This document shows positions 47,130 through 55,064 of a stretch of 64,000 nt of DNA, piece by piece. The stretch's first letter is position 1. Every line of letters starts with the position of its first letter. The translations under genes and the position numbers were made by a program. The notes beneath the pieces were generated by a model. That model saw only the letters and a list, made by a program, of their open reading frames with translations. It was not told the DNA's origin and did not search any database. Origin of the DNA: Paenibacillus sp. UNC451MF (GTDB lineage: Bacteria > Bacillota > Bacilli > Paenibacillales > NBRC-103111); assembly GCF_000686845.1 (NCBI RefSeq), contig NZ_JMLS01000018.1, positions 62,001 through 126,000 of the forward strand, given 5' to 3'.

Positions 47130-47951
47130 ATGTTAAGATCTCTGTACTCAGGCGTTTCCGGTATGAGAGGCTTTCAAACGAAGCTGGACGTAATTGGTAA
47201 CAATATTGCAAATGTTAACACGATCGGTTTTAAAGCAGGACGAGTGATGTTTAAAGACATTCTTAGCCAATCTGTTGCAGGCGTTACAGCTCCGGAAGAT
47301 GGAGCTAAGGGTGGAGTTAACGCGAAGCAAATCGGGTTAGGTGTTGCCATCAGCGCAATCGATACTGTACATACACCAGGCAGCGCAATGACTACTAATG
47401 TGCCTACGGACCTGCGTATTGACGGAGATGGATTTTTCGCAGTATCTCCAGACGGAACAACGGATAATATGTTCTTAACACGTGCAGGTAATTTTACCGT
47501 TGACGCAAACCGTCAATTGGTTACATCAGATGGAATGTTCGTTTTGAATACTCAAGGCGGAATCATTGCTCTGGAAGACGATGACACAGCATTCTCCATT
47601 TCTCAAAACGGTGAAGTGATCACAACTAAAGCTGACGGTACTACGGGAGCAGCGAACGTGATTGCGGTTGCCAAAGTGACAAATCCAGGCGGTTTGGAGA
47701 AAGTTGGCGGTAACTTATATCGCACAACTGCCAACTCCAACATCGACGATATCGATCTGGGTACATCGATTCCTAATGATCCGGCTACCGGAACTGGCGC
47801 CATCGTCGCGGGACAATTGGAAATGTCCAACGTTGACTTAACTTCGGAGTTTACTGAGATGATCGTAGCTCAACGCGGATTCCAATCGAACTCTAGAATC
47901 ATTACAACATCCGATGAGATACTGCAAGAGGTTGTTAATCTCAAACGATAA
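47130..47951 (+). CDS. flgE: Flagellar hook protein FlgE
   Basis: Builds the hook. The 273-residue protein starts MLRSLYSGVSGMRGFQTKLDVIGNNIANVNT and ends EMIVAQRGFQSNSRIITTSDEILQEVVNLKR, the terminal segments shared by rod and hook subunits. The length and position match the short hook protein of Bacillus, which older annotation calls FlgG. LRIDGDGFFAV is the D1 motif. GGGAGG precedes the ATG. Hairpins without U-tracts lie on both sides of the gene. Confidence 0.93.
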   Translation: MLRSLYSGVSGMRGFQTKLDVIGNNIANVNTIGFKAGRVMFKDILSQSVAGVTAPEDGAKGGVNAKQIGLGVAISAIDTVHTPGSAMTTNVPTDLRIDGDGFFAVSPDGTTDNMFLTRAGNFTVDANRQLVTSDGMFVLNTQGGIIALEDDDTAFSISQNGEVITTKADGTTGAANVIAVAKVTNPGGLEKVGGNLYRTTANSNIDDIDLGTSIPNDPATGTGAIVAGQLEMSNVDLTSEFTEMIVAQRGFQSNSRIITTSDEILQEVVNLKR

Positions 47952-47961
47952 ACTAATTAAT

Positions 47962-47987
47962 GGGGGAGAGCTTTAAGTCCCTCCCCC
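47962..47987 (+). other. Intergenic hairpin after flgE
   Basis: GGGGGAG (47962-47968) pairs with CTCCCCC (47981-47987), a very stable 7-bp stem with a 12-base loop. TAACTC follows, with no T-run. It may protect the hook mRNA 3' end or attenuate downstream transcription. Confidence 0.55.
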
Positions 47988-48012
47988 TAACTCTTCTATC
48001 GGAGGCTGTTTT

Positions 48013-48234
48013 ATGATTCAACTTACGCGTCTTAATGGCAAGCACATTATTGTTAATGCCATCTTGATTGAAAGTATAGAAGACACGCCGGACACGATGA
48101 TTACCTTAACAACCGGCAAAAAAATAACCGTATTGGAGCCAGTTACCGATGTCGTCCAACTTGTGACGCAGTATATGCAGTCCATAGGGACGATCGTTGG
48201 AACCATCAAGAGTTTGGATTCGGAGGGGTTGTAG
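48013..48234 (+). CDS. swrD: SwrD/FlbD-family flagellar protein
   Basis: A 73-residue protein starting MIQLTRLNGKHIIVNAILIESIEDTPDTMITLTTGKK, the compact FlbD/SwrD fold. In B. subtilis SwrD raises flagellar power and is needed for swarming. ATCGGAGG precedes the ATG. The fliL start follows the stop immediately. Confidence 0.93.
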   Translation: MIQLTRLNGKHIIVNAILIESIEDTPDTMITLTTGKKITVLEPVTDVVQLVTQYMQSIGTIVGTIKSLDSEGL

Positions 48235-48711
48235 TTGTTAAAAAGTCGAATTTTCCTGTTGGTCGTTGCCATACTCATAGCTATAACCTTAATTTTAACG
48301 GCTGCTTTCATTTTGTGGAATTATATGGATAAATCAAATCAAAACACTCAAGATCAAGCAATAAGTTCTGCTAATCAAGTAAAACAAAGTAAAAAGGTAT
48401 CTCCAGATGAAACAAAAGAAAACACAGTGATCATGAAAGATATTCTGACAAACCTCGCAGCGAATAATCGATTCATTAAAGCGAGCTTTGCCTTTGAGAT
48501 GGAAAATAAGAAGGCCAAAGAAGAATTTGAGAAGCTGGATTTCAAAATGAAAGCCATCATCGTACAAACGCTAGCCGACATGACACCTGAGCAGGTTCAG
48601 GGCAGCAAAGGCTTCGATAATCTGACTGCGGTCCTTATGAATAAAATGAATCCACTACTATCCTCCGGAAAAATCAAGCAAATTTGGATCACGGATAATG
48701 TGCTTCAATAA
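48235..48711 (+). CDS. fliL: Flagellar basal-body-associated protein FliL
   Basis: Membrane protein that surrounds and stabilises the stator. The 158-residue protein has one N-terminal transmembrane segment (about residues 5-28) and a stomatin-like outer domain (DILTNLAANNRFIKASFAFEMENK). TTG start at 48235 directly after the swrD stop, with GGAGGGG upstream. Confidence 0.93.
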   Translation: MLKSRIFLLVVAILIAITLILTAAFILWNYMDKSNQNTQDQAISSANQVKQSKKVSPDETKENTVIMKDILTNLAANNRFIKASFAFEMENKKAKEEFEKLDFKMKAIIVQTLADMTPEQVQGSKGFDNLTAVLMNKMNPLLSSGKIKQIWITDNVLQ

Positions 48712-48749
48712 TTAGGAGGCAATAGACACTCGTACAGGAGGTGACGCTT

Positions 48750-49748
48750 ATGGTTGATGTGCTTTCACAAAATGAAATTGACGCCTTATTGGCTGCGTTA
48801 TCCTCGGGTGAGATGGATGCGGAAGAACTTAAGAAGGAAGAGACTCAGAAGAAAGTTCGAGCTTATGATTTTAAGAGAGCCGTACGATTTTCTAAGGATC
48901 ACATTCGCAGCTTAACAAGAATTCATGAGAACTTTGCCCGGTATTTAACGACTTACTTTTCAGCACAGCTAAGGACTTTTGTACAAATCAATGTAGTACA
49001 GGTGGAACAGCTGCCATACGATGAGTTTATTCGTTCCATCCCTAAAATGACCATCCTCAATATTTTTGAGGCCGAGCCATTGGAAGGTAGAATGGTTCTA
49101 GAAGTACATCCGAATGTAGCCTATGCAATGTTGGATCGTCTCTTGGGGGGAACAGGAACGACACCAACAAAGATTAACGCCCTTACGGAAATAGAAACGA
49201 TAGTGATGGAGCGTATATTTAGCAGAGCGTTCGAGAGCTTGCAGGAAGCCTGGAAAACGGTAATTGACCTTTCGCCTAGAATGGAAGCATTGGAAACGAA
49301 TCCGCAGTTTATGCAAATTGTTTCACCGAACGAAACAATCGCATTAATTTCACTAAGTACCAAAATAGGCGATACAACAGGGATGATTAACCTTTGTATT
49401 CCGCATGTGGTTATCGAGCCTATCATGCCAAGACTTTCGGTTCATCACTGGTTCGTGTCCCAGAAGAAGACAAGCGCACCTGAAGAAGTAATTGCGCTGC
49501 AATCCAGACTTCATAAAGCTAAGCTTCCAATTATTGCAGAGCTTGGCGAGTCACAAATTTCCGTTGGAGAATTCCTGAATTTAAATGTCGGTGATGTGAT
49601 TTCATTACAAAAACCGGTGGATGAATTACTGAAGATTCGTATAGGCGAAAAACTGAAGTTTTACGGAACGCCGGGAACGACTCGTGGGAAATTAGCATTG
49701 CAAATTACCGATATTGTTGATGAAGGAGCGGAAGAAAATGACGAATAG
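48750..49748 (+). CDS. fliM: Flagellar motor switch protein FliM
   Basis: C-ring protein that binds CheY-P and sets rotation direction. The 332-residue protein has the N-terminal CheY-binding helix (VLSQNEIDALLAAL), the CheC-like middle and a FliN-like C-terminus (VGDVISLQKPVDELLKIRIGEK). The ATG at 48750 follows CAGGAGGTGACG, and the length matches B. subtilis. Its end overlaps fliY by 11 bases. Confidence 0.97.
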   Translation: MVDVLSQNEIDALLAALSSGEMDAEELKKEETQKKVRAYDFKRAVRFSKDHIRSLTRIHENFARYLTTYFSAQLRTFVQINVVQVEQLPYDEFIRSIPKMTILNIFEAEPLEGRMVLEVHPNVAYAMLDRLLGGTGTTPTKINALTEIETIVMERIFSRAFESLQEAWKTVIDLSPRMEALETNPQFMQIVSPNETIALISLSTKIGDTTGMINLCIPHVVIEPIMPRLSVHHWFVSQKKTSAPEEVIALQSRLHKAKLPIIAELGESQISVGEFLNLNVGDVISLQKPVDELLKIRIGEKLKFYGTPGTTRGKLALQITDIVDEGAEENDE

Positions 49749-50997
49749 CAAAGATTATTTGTCTCAAGAGGAGATTGATGCATTATTAAGACAATCATCC
49801 GGTGACAGCGGTTCGGCAAGTCCGAGCACCGAGGTGTTTGTAGAAGATTACTTATCTTCTTTAGAGCAGGATGCTCTTGGCGAGATTGGGAACATTACTT
49901 TCGGTAGTGCTGCGACAGCTTTGTCGACGCTGTTAGGGAAAAAAGTCGACATTACAACACCGCAAGTGTCGATTGTTGCGAAAGAAGCATTGATTGATGA
50001 GTTTCCAAAACCACATGTAGCTGTCCATGTTAACTATGTTGATGGATTTCATGGAATCAATTTGTTGGTTATTAAAACCCGTGACGCGCAAGTCATCGCT
50101 GACCTGATGATGGGTGGAGAAGGCACTGCGCCTGAGGGGGATTTGACCGAAATCCATATCAGTGCGGTTCAAGAAGCGATGAATCAAATGATGGGATCAT
50201 CTGCGACATCAATGTCAACAATATTTAACCGTTTCGTGAACATTTCACCTCCAGGTATTGATATACTAAATTTAGCGGAAGAAGGAGGAACTTCGTCGCT
50301 TCCTCCCGAAGATGTATTTATCAAAATCTCCTTCCGTTTGACAATCGGCGACTTAATTGACTCTACAATTATGCAATTACTCCCGGTGAACTTCGCGAGG
50401 GACATGGTTTCTATTTTGATGGGAGGGGGAGACAGCCAAGAAGAATCAGCAGCCGCATCTGCTGCAGCTCCAACGCCTATTCCTGCAGCACCGGAACCTG
50501 CGCCTGCTCCTCAGCAGCAAGCGGCTCCGCCAGTTCAGGATCCATATGCGCAACCAATGTACCAGCAACCGGCAATGCAGCCACAGCAGCCAATGTATCA
50601 ACAGCCCATGGTACCGCCACAGCAGCCGATGTACCAACAACCGCCTGCTGCATACGGAACGGCACCAACTCGCAATGTGAATGTACAACCGGCTCAATTC
50701 TCCAACTTTACACCAATGAGTCTATCGCCTGCTGAGGATGCAAACCTGAATTTGCTGTTGGATATACCGCTCAAGGTTACAGTAGAGCTAGGAAGAACCA
50801 ACAAAGTGATTAAAGACATTCTCGAGCTTTCTCAAGGATCCATTATTGAGTTGGATAAGCTGGCCGGTGAACCTGTAGATATTTTAGTAAACAACAAACT
50901 AATTGCTAAAGGTGAAGTTGTCGTCATAGATGAAAACTTCGGGGTTCGAGTTACAGACATTGTGAATCAATGGGATCGCATTCAAAAATTACAATAA
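49738..50997 (+). CDS. fliY: Flagellar motor switch phosphatase FliY
   Basis: C-ring protein combining a FliN domain with a CheY-P phosphatase. The 419-residue protein has an N-terminal CheY-binding motif (YLSQEEIDALLRQ) and a CheC-type domain with two ExxN sites (Glu49/Asn52 in EIGN, Glu146/Asn149 in EAMN). A Pro/Gln/Ala-rich linker (about 245-325) with repeated PMYQQP leads to a FliN-type C-terminus (LELSQGSIIELDKLAGEPVDI). The start within fliM gives MTNSKDYLSQ; GAAGGAG lies upstream. Confidence 0.96.
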   Translation: MTNSKDYLSQEEIDALLRQSSGDSGSASPSTEVFVEDYLSSLEQDALGEIGNITFGSAATALSTLLGKKVDITTPQVSIVAKEALIDEFPKPHVAVHVNYVDGFHGINLLVIKTRDAQVIADLMMGGEGTAPEGDLTEIHISAVQEAMNQMMGSSATSMSTIFNRFVNISPPGIDILNLAEEGGTSSLPPEDVFIKISFRLTIGDLIDSTIMQLLPVNFARDMVSILMGGGDSQEESAAASAAAPTPIPAAPEPAPAPQQQAAPPVQDPYAQPMYQQPAMQPQQPMYQQPMVPPQQPMYQQPPAAYGTAPTRNVNVQPAQFSNFTPMSLSPAEDANLNLLLDIPLKVTVELGRTNKVIKDILELSQGSIIELDKLAGEPVDILVNNKLIAKGEVVVIDENFGVRVTDIVNQWDRIQKLQ

Positions 50998-51026
50998 CAA
51001 ACATACTCTAGGAGGACTGTTCACCC

Positions 51027-51389
51027 ATGGCAAACCGAATTTTGATTGTAGACGATGCAGCTTTTATGAGAATGATGATTCGAGACATTTTATCCAAGAA
51101 CGGATATGAGGTTGTAGGAGAAGCTAACGATGGAGCTCAAGCCATTGAAAAATTCAAGGAACTGCGTCCAGACCTCATTACAATGGACATCACTATGCCA
51201 GAAATGGACGGAATTGCAGCCTTGAAAGAAATTAAAAAAATTGACGCTAATGCTAAAGTCATTATGTGTTCCGCTATGGGCCAACAGGCCATGGTTATCG
51301 ACGCCATTCAAGCCGGAGCAAAAGATTTTATCGTAAAACCTTTCCAAGCGGACCGCGTTATCGAAGCTATCAAAAAGACGCTGGGATAA
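51027..51389 (+). CDS. cheY: Chemotaxis response regulator CheY
   Basis: Receiver protein phosphorylated by CheA, which then binds FliM and FliY. The 120-residue protein has Asp9/Asp10, the phospho-acceptor Asp54 in ITMDITMPEMDG, the Thr/Ser position in MCSAMGQQ and Lys in IVKPF. CTAGGAGG precedes the ATG. It has no output domain. Confidence 0.98.
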   Translation: MANRILIVDDAAFMRMMIRDILSKNGYEVVGEANDGAQAIEKFKELRPDLITMDITMPEMDGIAALKEIKKIDANAKVIMCSAMGQQAMVIDAIQAGAKDFIVKPFQADRVIEAIKKTLG

Positions 51390-51435
51390 TGTTACATAGG
51401 GGAGAGTCTTACATAAGCCGAAAGGAATGTGAAAC

Positions 51436-52077
51436 TTGAACAGACTCGTAACCAGATTAAATTTGTTCATCATTATGGGGATAATTCAACTAGCCGGTTT
51501 CTCGATCGTTTGTTACGGGGAACCCGGCACCCCTTCAGAGCAACCGTTGAAAGACACGCCTGATTTTGCTTATCCGGGAGCAGATACAGCTAGCACGCTG
51601 TGGATGGTCGTTAAAGTTGTTTTCTTCCTTATTGTTATTATCGGAATCTTTTTTGTAATTGTTAAGTTTCTTTCTCAAAAAAATAAATCTCTGTTCGGGC
51701 GGTCCCTTCGTTCACTTGGAGGAGTACCGCTAGGACCAAATAAATCTATACAGGTTGTTGAAATAGGTCGTTCACTCTATATCGTGGGTGTCGGCGATAA
51801 CGTTCAGCTAATTGAAAAGATTAATGATGAGGAAGAAGTTGCGTACATAACGAGCATGCTGACGAATAACTCCATCGGAACTCCTAATTTCGAATCGTTA
51901 AGCGGTTGGTGGAATAAGCTGAGGAACAAGCAGGAGCAGCCTGAAGACGAAGATATTACGGCTTCTTTCCAGCAAGTGTTCCATGACAAAATGCAGCATT
52001 TGTCCGATCGGAAAAAGAGGGTCGATGAACTGCTGATGGATGATAATAACAAAGATCGGTTGAATGATAAACCATGA
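51436..52077 (+). CDS. fliO: Flagellar export apparatus protein FliO (FliZ)
   Basis: Assists assembly of the FliP-containing export gate. The 213-residue protein has an N-terminal signal peptide-like segment (about 8-26), a second transmembrane helix (LWMVVKVVFFLIVIIGIFFVIVKF cut to about residues 54-78) and a cytoplasmic domain with GRSLRSLGGVPLGPNKSIQVVEIGR. TTG start at 51436. The end overlaps fliP by 4 bases. Confidence 0.9.
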   Translation: MNRLVTRLNLFIIMGIIQLAGFSIVCYGEPGTPSEQPLKDTPDFAYPGADTASTLWMVVKVVFFLIVIIGIFFVIVKFLSQKNKSLFGRSLRSLGGVPLGPNKSIQVVEIGRSLYIVGVGDNVQLIEKINDEEEVAYITSMLTNNSIGTPNFESLSGWWNKLRNKQEQPEDEDITASFQQVFHDKMQHLSDRKKRVDELLMDDNNKDRLNDKP

Positions 52078-52835
52078 AATTAAAGGCATTGGCATTTACT
52101 ATCATGTCCTTGTTCGCAATTAGCGTTTTATGGACCACCCAAGCTTATGCGGCTGATCCGATTCCAGGAATCAACATTGATATTGGCGGCTCCAACAGCA
52201 CCTCGGGAGCTTCCAATACCATTAATATTATTTTATTGCTAACGGTCTTGAGTATAGCCCCGGCTATTCTTATTCTTATGACGAGCTTCACAAGGATCAT
52301 TATTGTACTTGGTTTCGTTCGTACGTCATTAGGAACGCAGCAAATGCCTCCTAACCAAGTTTTAATAGGTTTAGCATTATTCCTAACCTTTTTTATCATG
52401 GCCCCTACTTTAGGGGATGTGAATCAGAATGCTTTACAGCCTTACATAAAGGGAGAAATTTCACAAACAGCTGCATTGGACAAAGCTTCTGTCTCGATGA
52501 AGAAATTTATGTTTCAGTATACGAGACAAAAGGATCTGAAATTATTCTTAGATTATTCCAAGGCGGCTCCGCCAAGCGGCGTGGAAGATACTCCGTTGAC
52601 TGCATTGGTTCCTGCTTATGCCATTAGCGAGCTGAAGACGGCATTCCAGATGGGTTTTATGCTCTTCATTCCATTTTTAGTTATCGACATGGTCGTTTCC
52701 AGTACATTGATGGCTATGGGGATGATGATGCTGCCACCGGTCATGATCTCGCTGCCATTTAAAATTTTACTCTTCATATTGGTAGATGGCTGGTATCTTG
52801 TTGTGAGATCCTTGCTGCTTAGCTACAATACATGA
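52074..52835 (+). CDS. fliP: Flagellar export gate protein FliP
   Basis: Core of the flagellar export gate. The 253-residue protein has a cleavable signal peptide (ending near TQAYA), then four transmembrane segments. Signature sequences are LTSFTRIIIVLGFVRTSLGTQQMPPNQVLIG and PFLVIDMVVSSTLMAMGMMMLPP. It is coupled to fliO (ATGA). Confidence 0.97.
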   Translation: MKLKALAFTIMSLFAISVLWTTQAYAADPIPGINIDIGGSNSTSGASNTINIILLLTVLSIAPAILILMTSFTRIIIVLGFVRTSLGTQQMPPNQVLIGLALFLTFFIMAPTLGDVNQNALQPYIKGEISQTAALDKASVSMKKFMFQYTRQKDLKLFLDYSKAAPPSGVEDTPLTALVPAYAISELKTAFQMGFMLFIPFLVIDMVVSSTLMAMGMMMLPPVMISLPFKILLFILVDGWYLVVRSLLLSYNT

Positions 52836-52869
52836 TCACTACATTTGGCCGTGCAGGAGGAGAGAAATC

Positions 52870-53139
52870 GTGAGTTCCGAGTTTGTCATTCGATTGGCCG
52901 GTGAGGCTGTATATACGGTCTTGAAAGCCAGCGCCCCCATGCTGTTAATCGGTTTAGTCGTAGGTTTGATCATCAGTATTTTTCAAGCAACTACTCAAAT
53001 TCAAGAACAGACGCTGGCTTTCGTACCGAAAATTGTTGCCGTGTTGTTATCATTCTTGATTTTTGGACCTTGGATTCTTACAACACTGGTTGATTATACT
53101 TATAACCTGTTGAATAACTTATATAAATTTATCGGCTAG
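52870..53139 (+). CDS. fliQ: Flagellar export gate protein FliQ
   Basis: An 89-residue gate subunit with two transmembrane helices (about 16-38 and 50-75) and the conserved SIFQATTQIQEQTLAFVPKI. GTG start at 52870 after GGAGGAGAG. Confidence 0.96.
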   Translation: MSSEFVIRLAGEAVYTVLKASAPMLLIGLVVGLIISIFQATTQIQEQTLAFVPKIVAVLLSFLIFGPWILTTLVDYTYNLLNNLYKFIG

Positions 53140-53150
53140 GCTGTGAGTAA

Positions 53151-53930
53151 ATGGAATGGGTGACACAATATTTACCTGGTTTTATGCTATTTTTTTGTCG
53201 TATTGCCTCGTTTTTTGTCGTGGTACCTATATTTTCGGCCAGAAACGTACCACAGCATTTTAAGATCGGTATAGCTTTTTTTGTATCGCTGATGGCATTT
53301 ACCTTGTTTGGGATGAATAATCCAGCGACCTTCGATTCGCTTTACTTGCTGTCGGTCATAAGGGAAATATTAGTCGGTCTTATGCTTGGTTTTATCGCTT
53401 ACATGTTCTTTCAGATTGTTCTTATTGCGGGGGCATTCATCGATATCCAGATGGGATTTGGTATTGCTAACGTTATCGATCCGATGACAGGCGCGCAAAG
53501 TCCGATCATGGGCAACCTGAAGTATATGATATCGATTCTGCTGTTCTTATCCTTTAACGGTCATCACTTGTTATTAAAAGCTATAATGGAGAGCTATGAT
53601 TGGATTCCCTTATCGAATTCTCTGTTCGCCAAGATGTACAGTGGAGACATTGCCGAATTTATGGTCAGAACGTTTACCAGCGTGTTCAGAATTAGCTTTC
53701 AAATGGCAGCGCCATTGGTCGTCGCTCTTTTTCTTACGGATGTGGGGCTCGGATTTCTTGCCAGAGTAGCTCCTCAGTTCAATATCTTTGTAGTGGGGAT
53801 GCCAATAAAAATCATCATTGGTTTTATCTTGTTCACCTTGCTGTTCTCTGGCTACCGATACGTCTACACAGATATGTTTACGTCGATGCTGGACTCCATG
53901 CAAAAATTTATAGGCTTGCTTACAGGATAA
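53151..53930 (+). CDS. fliR: Flagellar export gate protein FliR
   Basis: A 259-residue gate protein with about six transmembrane segments. Conserved features include IASFFVVVPIFSARNVP, GFGIANVIDPMTGAQSPIMG and FNIFVVGMPIKIIIGF. It begins 11 bases after fliQ. The ribosome site is weak (GTGAG), so coupling to fliQ is likely. Confidence 0.96.
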   Translation: MEWVTQYLPGFMLFFCRIASFFVVVPIFSARNVPQHFKIGIAFFVSLMAFTLFGMNNPATFDSLYLLSVIREILVGLMLGFIAYMFFQIVLIAGAFIDIQMGFGIANVIDPMTGAQSPIMGNLKYMISILLFLSFNGHHLLLKAIMESYDWIPLSNSLFAKMYSGDIAEFMVRTFTSVFRISFQMAAPLVVALFLTDVGLGFLARVAPQFNIFVVGMPIKIIIGFILFTLLFSGYRYVYTDMFTSMLDSMQKFIGLLTG

Positions 53931-53949
53931 ATGGGAGGACTGGAACGAC

Positions 53950-55041
53950 TTGGAAACCTTTCGTTTGAAGCTGGATTTACAATTGTTTTCCCAAGAAAAA
54001 ACGGAACCGGCCACCCCGAAGAAGCGGCAGGAATCCAAGCAAAAAGGGCAAGTAGCCAAGAGCATGGAATTACCTGCTGCATTTATCTTGTTTTTTGCCT
54101 TTCTTTCGTTTTACATATTCGGCGGTTATATGAAAGAACAGCTTGTACATGTATTTCGATCCATCTTCTATGATTACTTGACATGGGACATTACGATGGA
54201 AAATATTTGGGTGCTGTTCAAGCAATTGTTTATGCAGAGCATGCTGATCATAACCCCAATCATGTTGGTCACTGTGGTCACTGCGATTTTTAGTAACTAC
54301 CTACAAATCGGTTTTCTATTAACAGGCGAGCCTTTGATGATGAAATTTAATAAAATCAATCCCATTGAAGGAGCAAAGAGATTATTTGCGATTCGAGCTT
54401 TGGTTGACTTTGTTAAATCGATCTTGAAGATGTCGATCATCGGTTACATCGTATATTCATCGTTATGGTCTGAGAAAAGCCAACTGATGGATTTGGCAAG
54501 ATTGCCTTTGGAAAATGTAGTATTGTTTACTTCGTCCATCACATTGAAATTGGGAATTAAAATTGGGCTTGTGCTCATCGTTCTGGCGCTGCTCGACTAC
54601 ATGTATCAAAAGTATGAATTTGAAAAGAGCATTCGCATGTCCAAGCAGGACATCAAAGATGAATATAAGAAGACAGAGGGCGACCCTTTAATTAAAGGGA
54701 AGATTCGTGAAAAACAAAGAAGAATGGCTTTACAGCGGATGATGCAGGATGTACCCAAAGCTGATGTTATTATTACGAACCCGACACACTTTGCCGTAGC
54801 ACTGCGCTACGATGCCAAGAACATGCAAGCACCTACCGTAATAGCGAAAGGAACGGATTATATCGCTTTGAAAATAAAACAAGTTGCAAAGGAACACCAG
54901 ATTATAACGATGGAAAATAAGCCTTTGGCCCGGGCGCTGTATGCTCAGGTAGAAATTGGAGAAAGCATTCCAGCGGATCTATTCCAGGCTGTGGCCGAAG
55001 TATTAGCATATGTATACAAGGTTAGAGGTAAGGCTAATTAA
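53950..55041 (+). CDS. flhB: Flagellar export switch protein FlhB
   Basis: Membrane protein whose cytoplasmic domain cuts itself to switch export from rod/hook to filament substrates. The 363-residue protein has four transmembrane segments and the autocleavage motif NPTH at residues 277-280. The C-terminal domain has APTVIAKGTDYIA. TTG start at 53950 after GGGAGG gives METFRLKLDLQLFSQEKTEPATPKKR, close to B. subtilis. The free homologue of its C-domain is at 24104-24433. Confidence 0.96.
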   Translation: METFRLKLDLQLFSQEKTEPATPKKRQESKQKGQVAKSMELPAAFILFFAFLSFYIFGGYMKEQLVHVFRSIFYDYLTWDITMENIWVLFKQLFMQSMLIITPIMLVTVVTAIFSNYLQIGFLLTGEPLMMKFNKINPIEGAKRLFAIRALVDFVKSILKMSIIGYIVYSSLWSEKSQLMDLARLPLENVVLFTSSITLKLGIKIGLVLIVLALLDYMYQKYEFEKSIRMSKQDIKDEYKKTEGDPLIKGKIREKQRRMALQRMMQDVPKADVIITNPTHFAVALRYDAKNMQAPTVIAKGTDYIALKIKQVAKEHQIITMENKPLARALYAQVEIGESIPADLFQAVAEVLAYVYKVRGKAN

Positions 55042-55064
55042 TGGAGGAAAGGAGGACATCTGCA

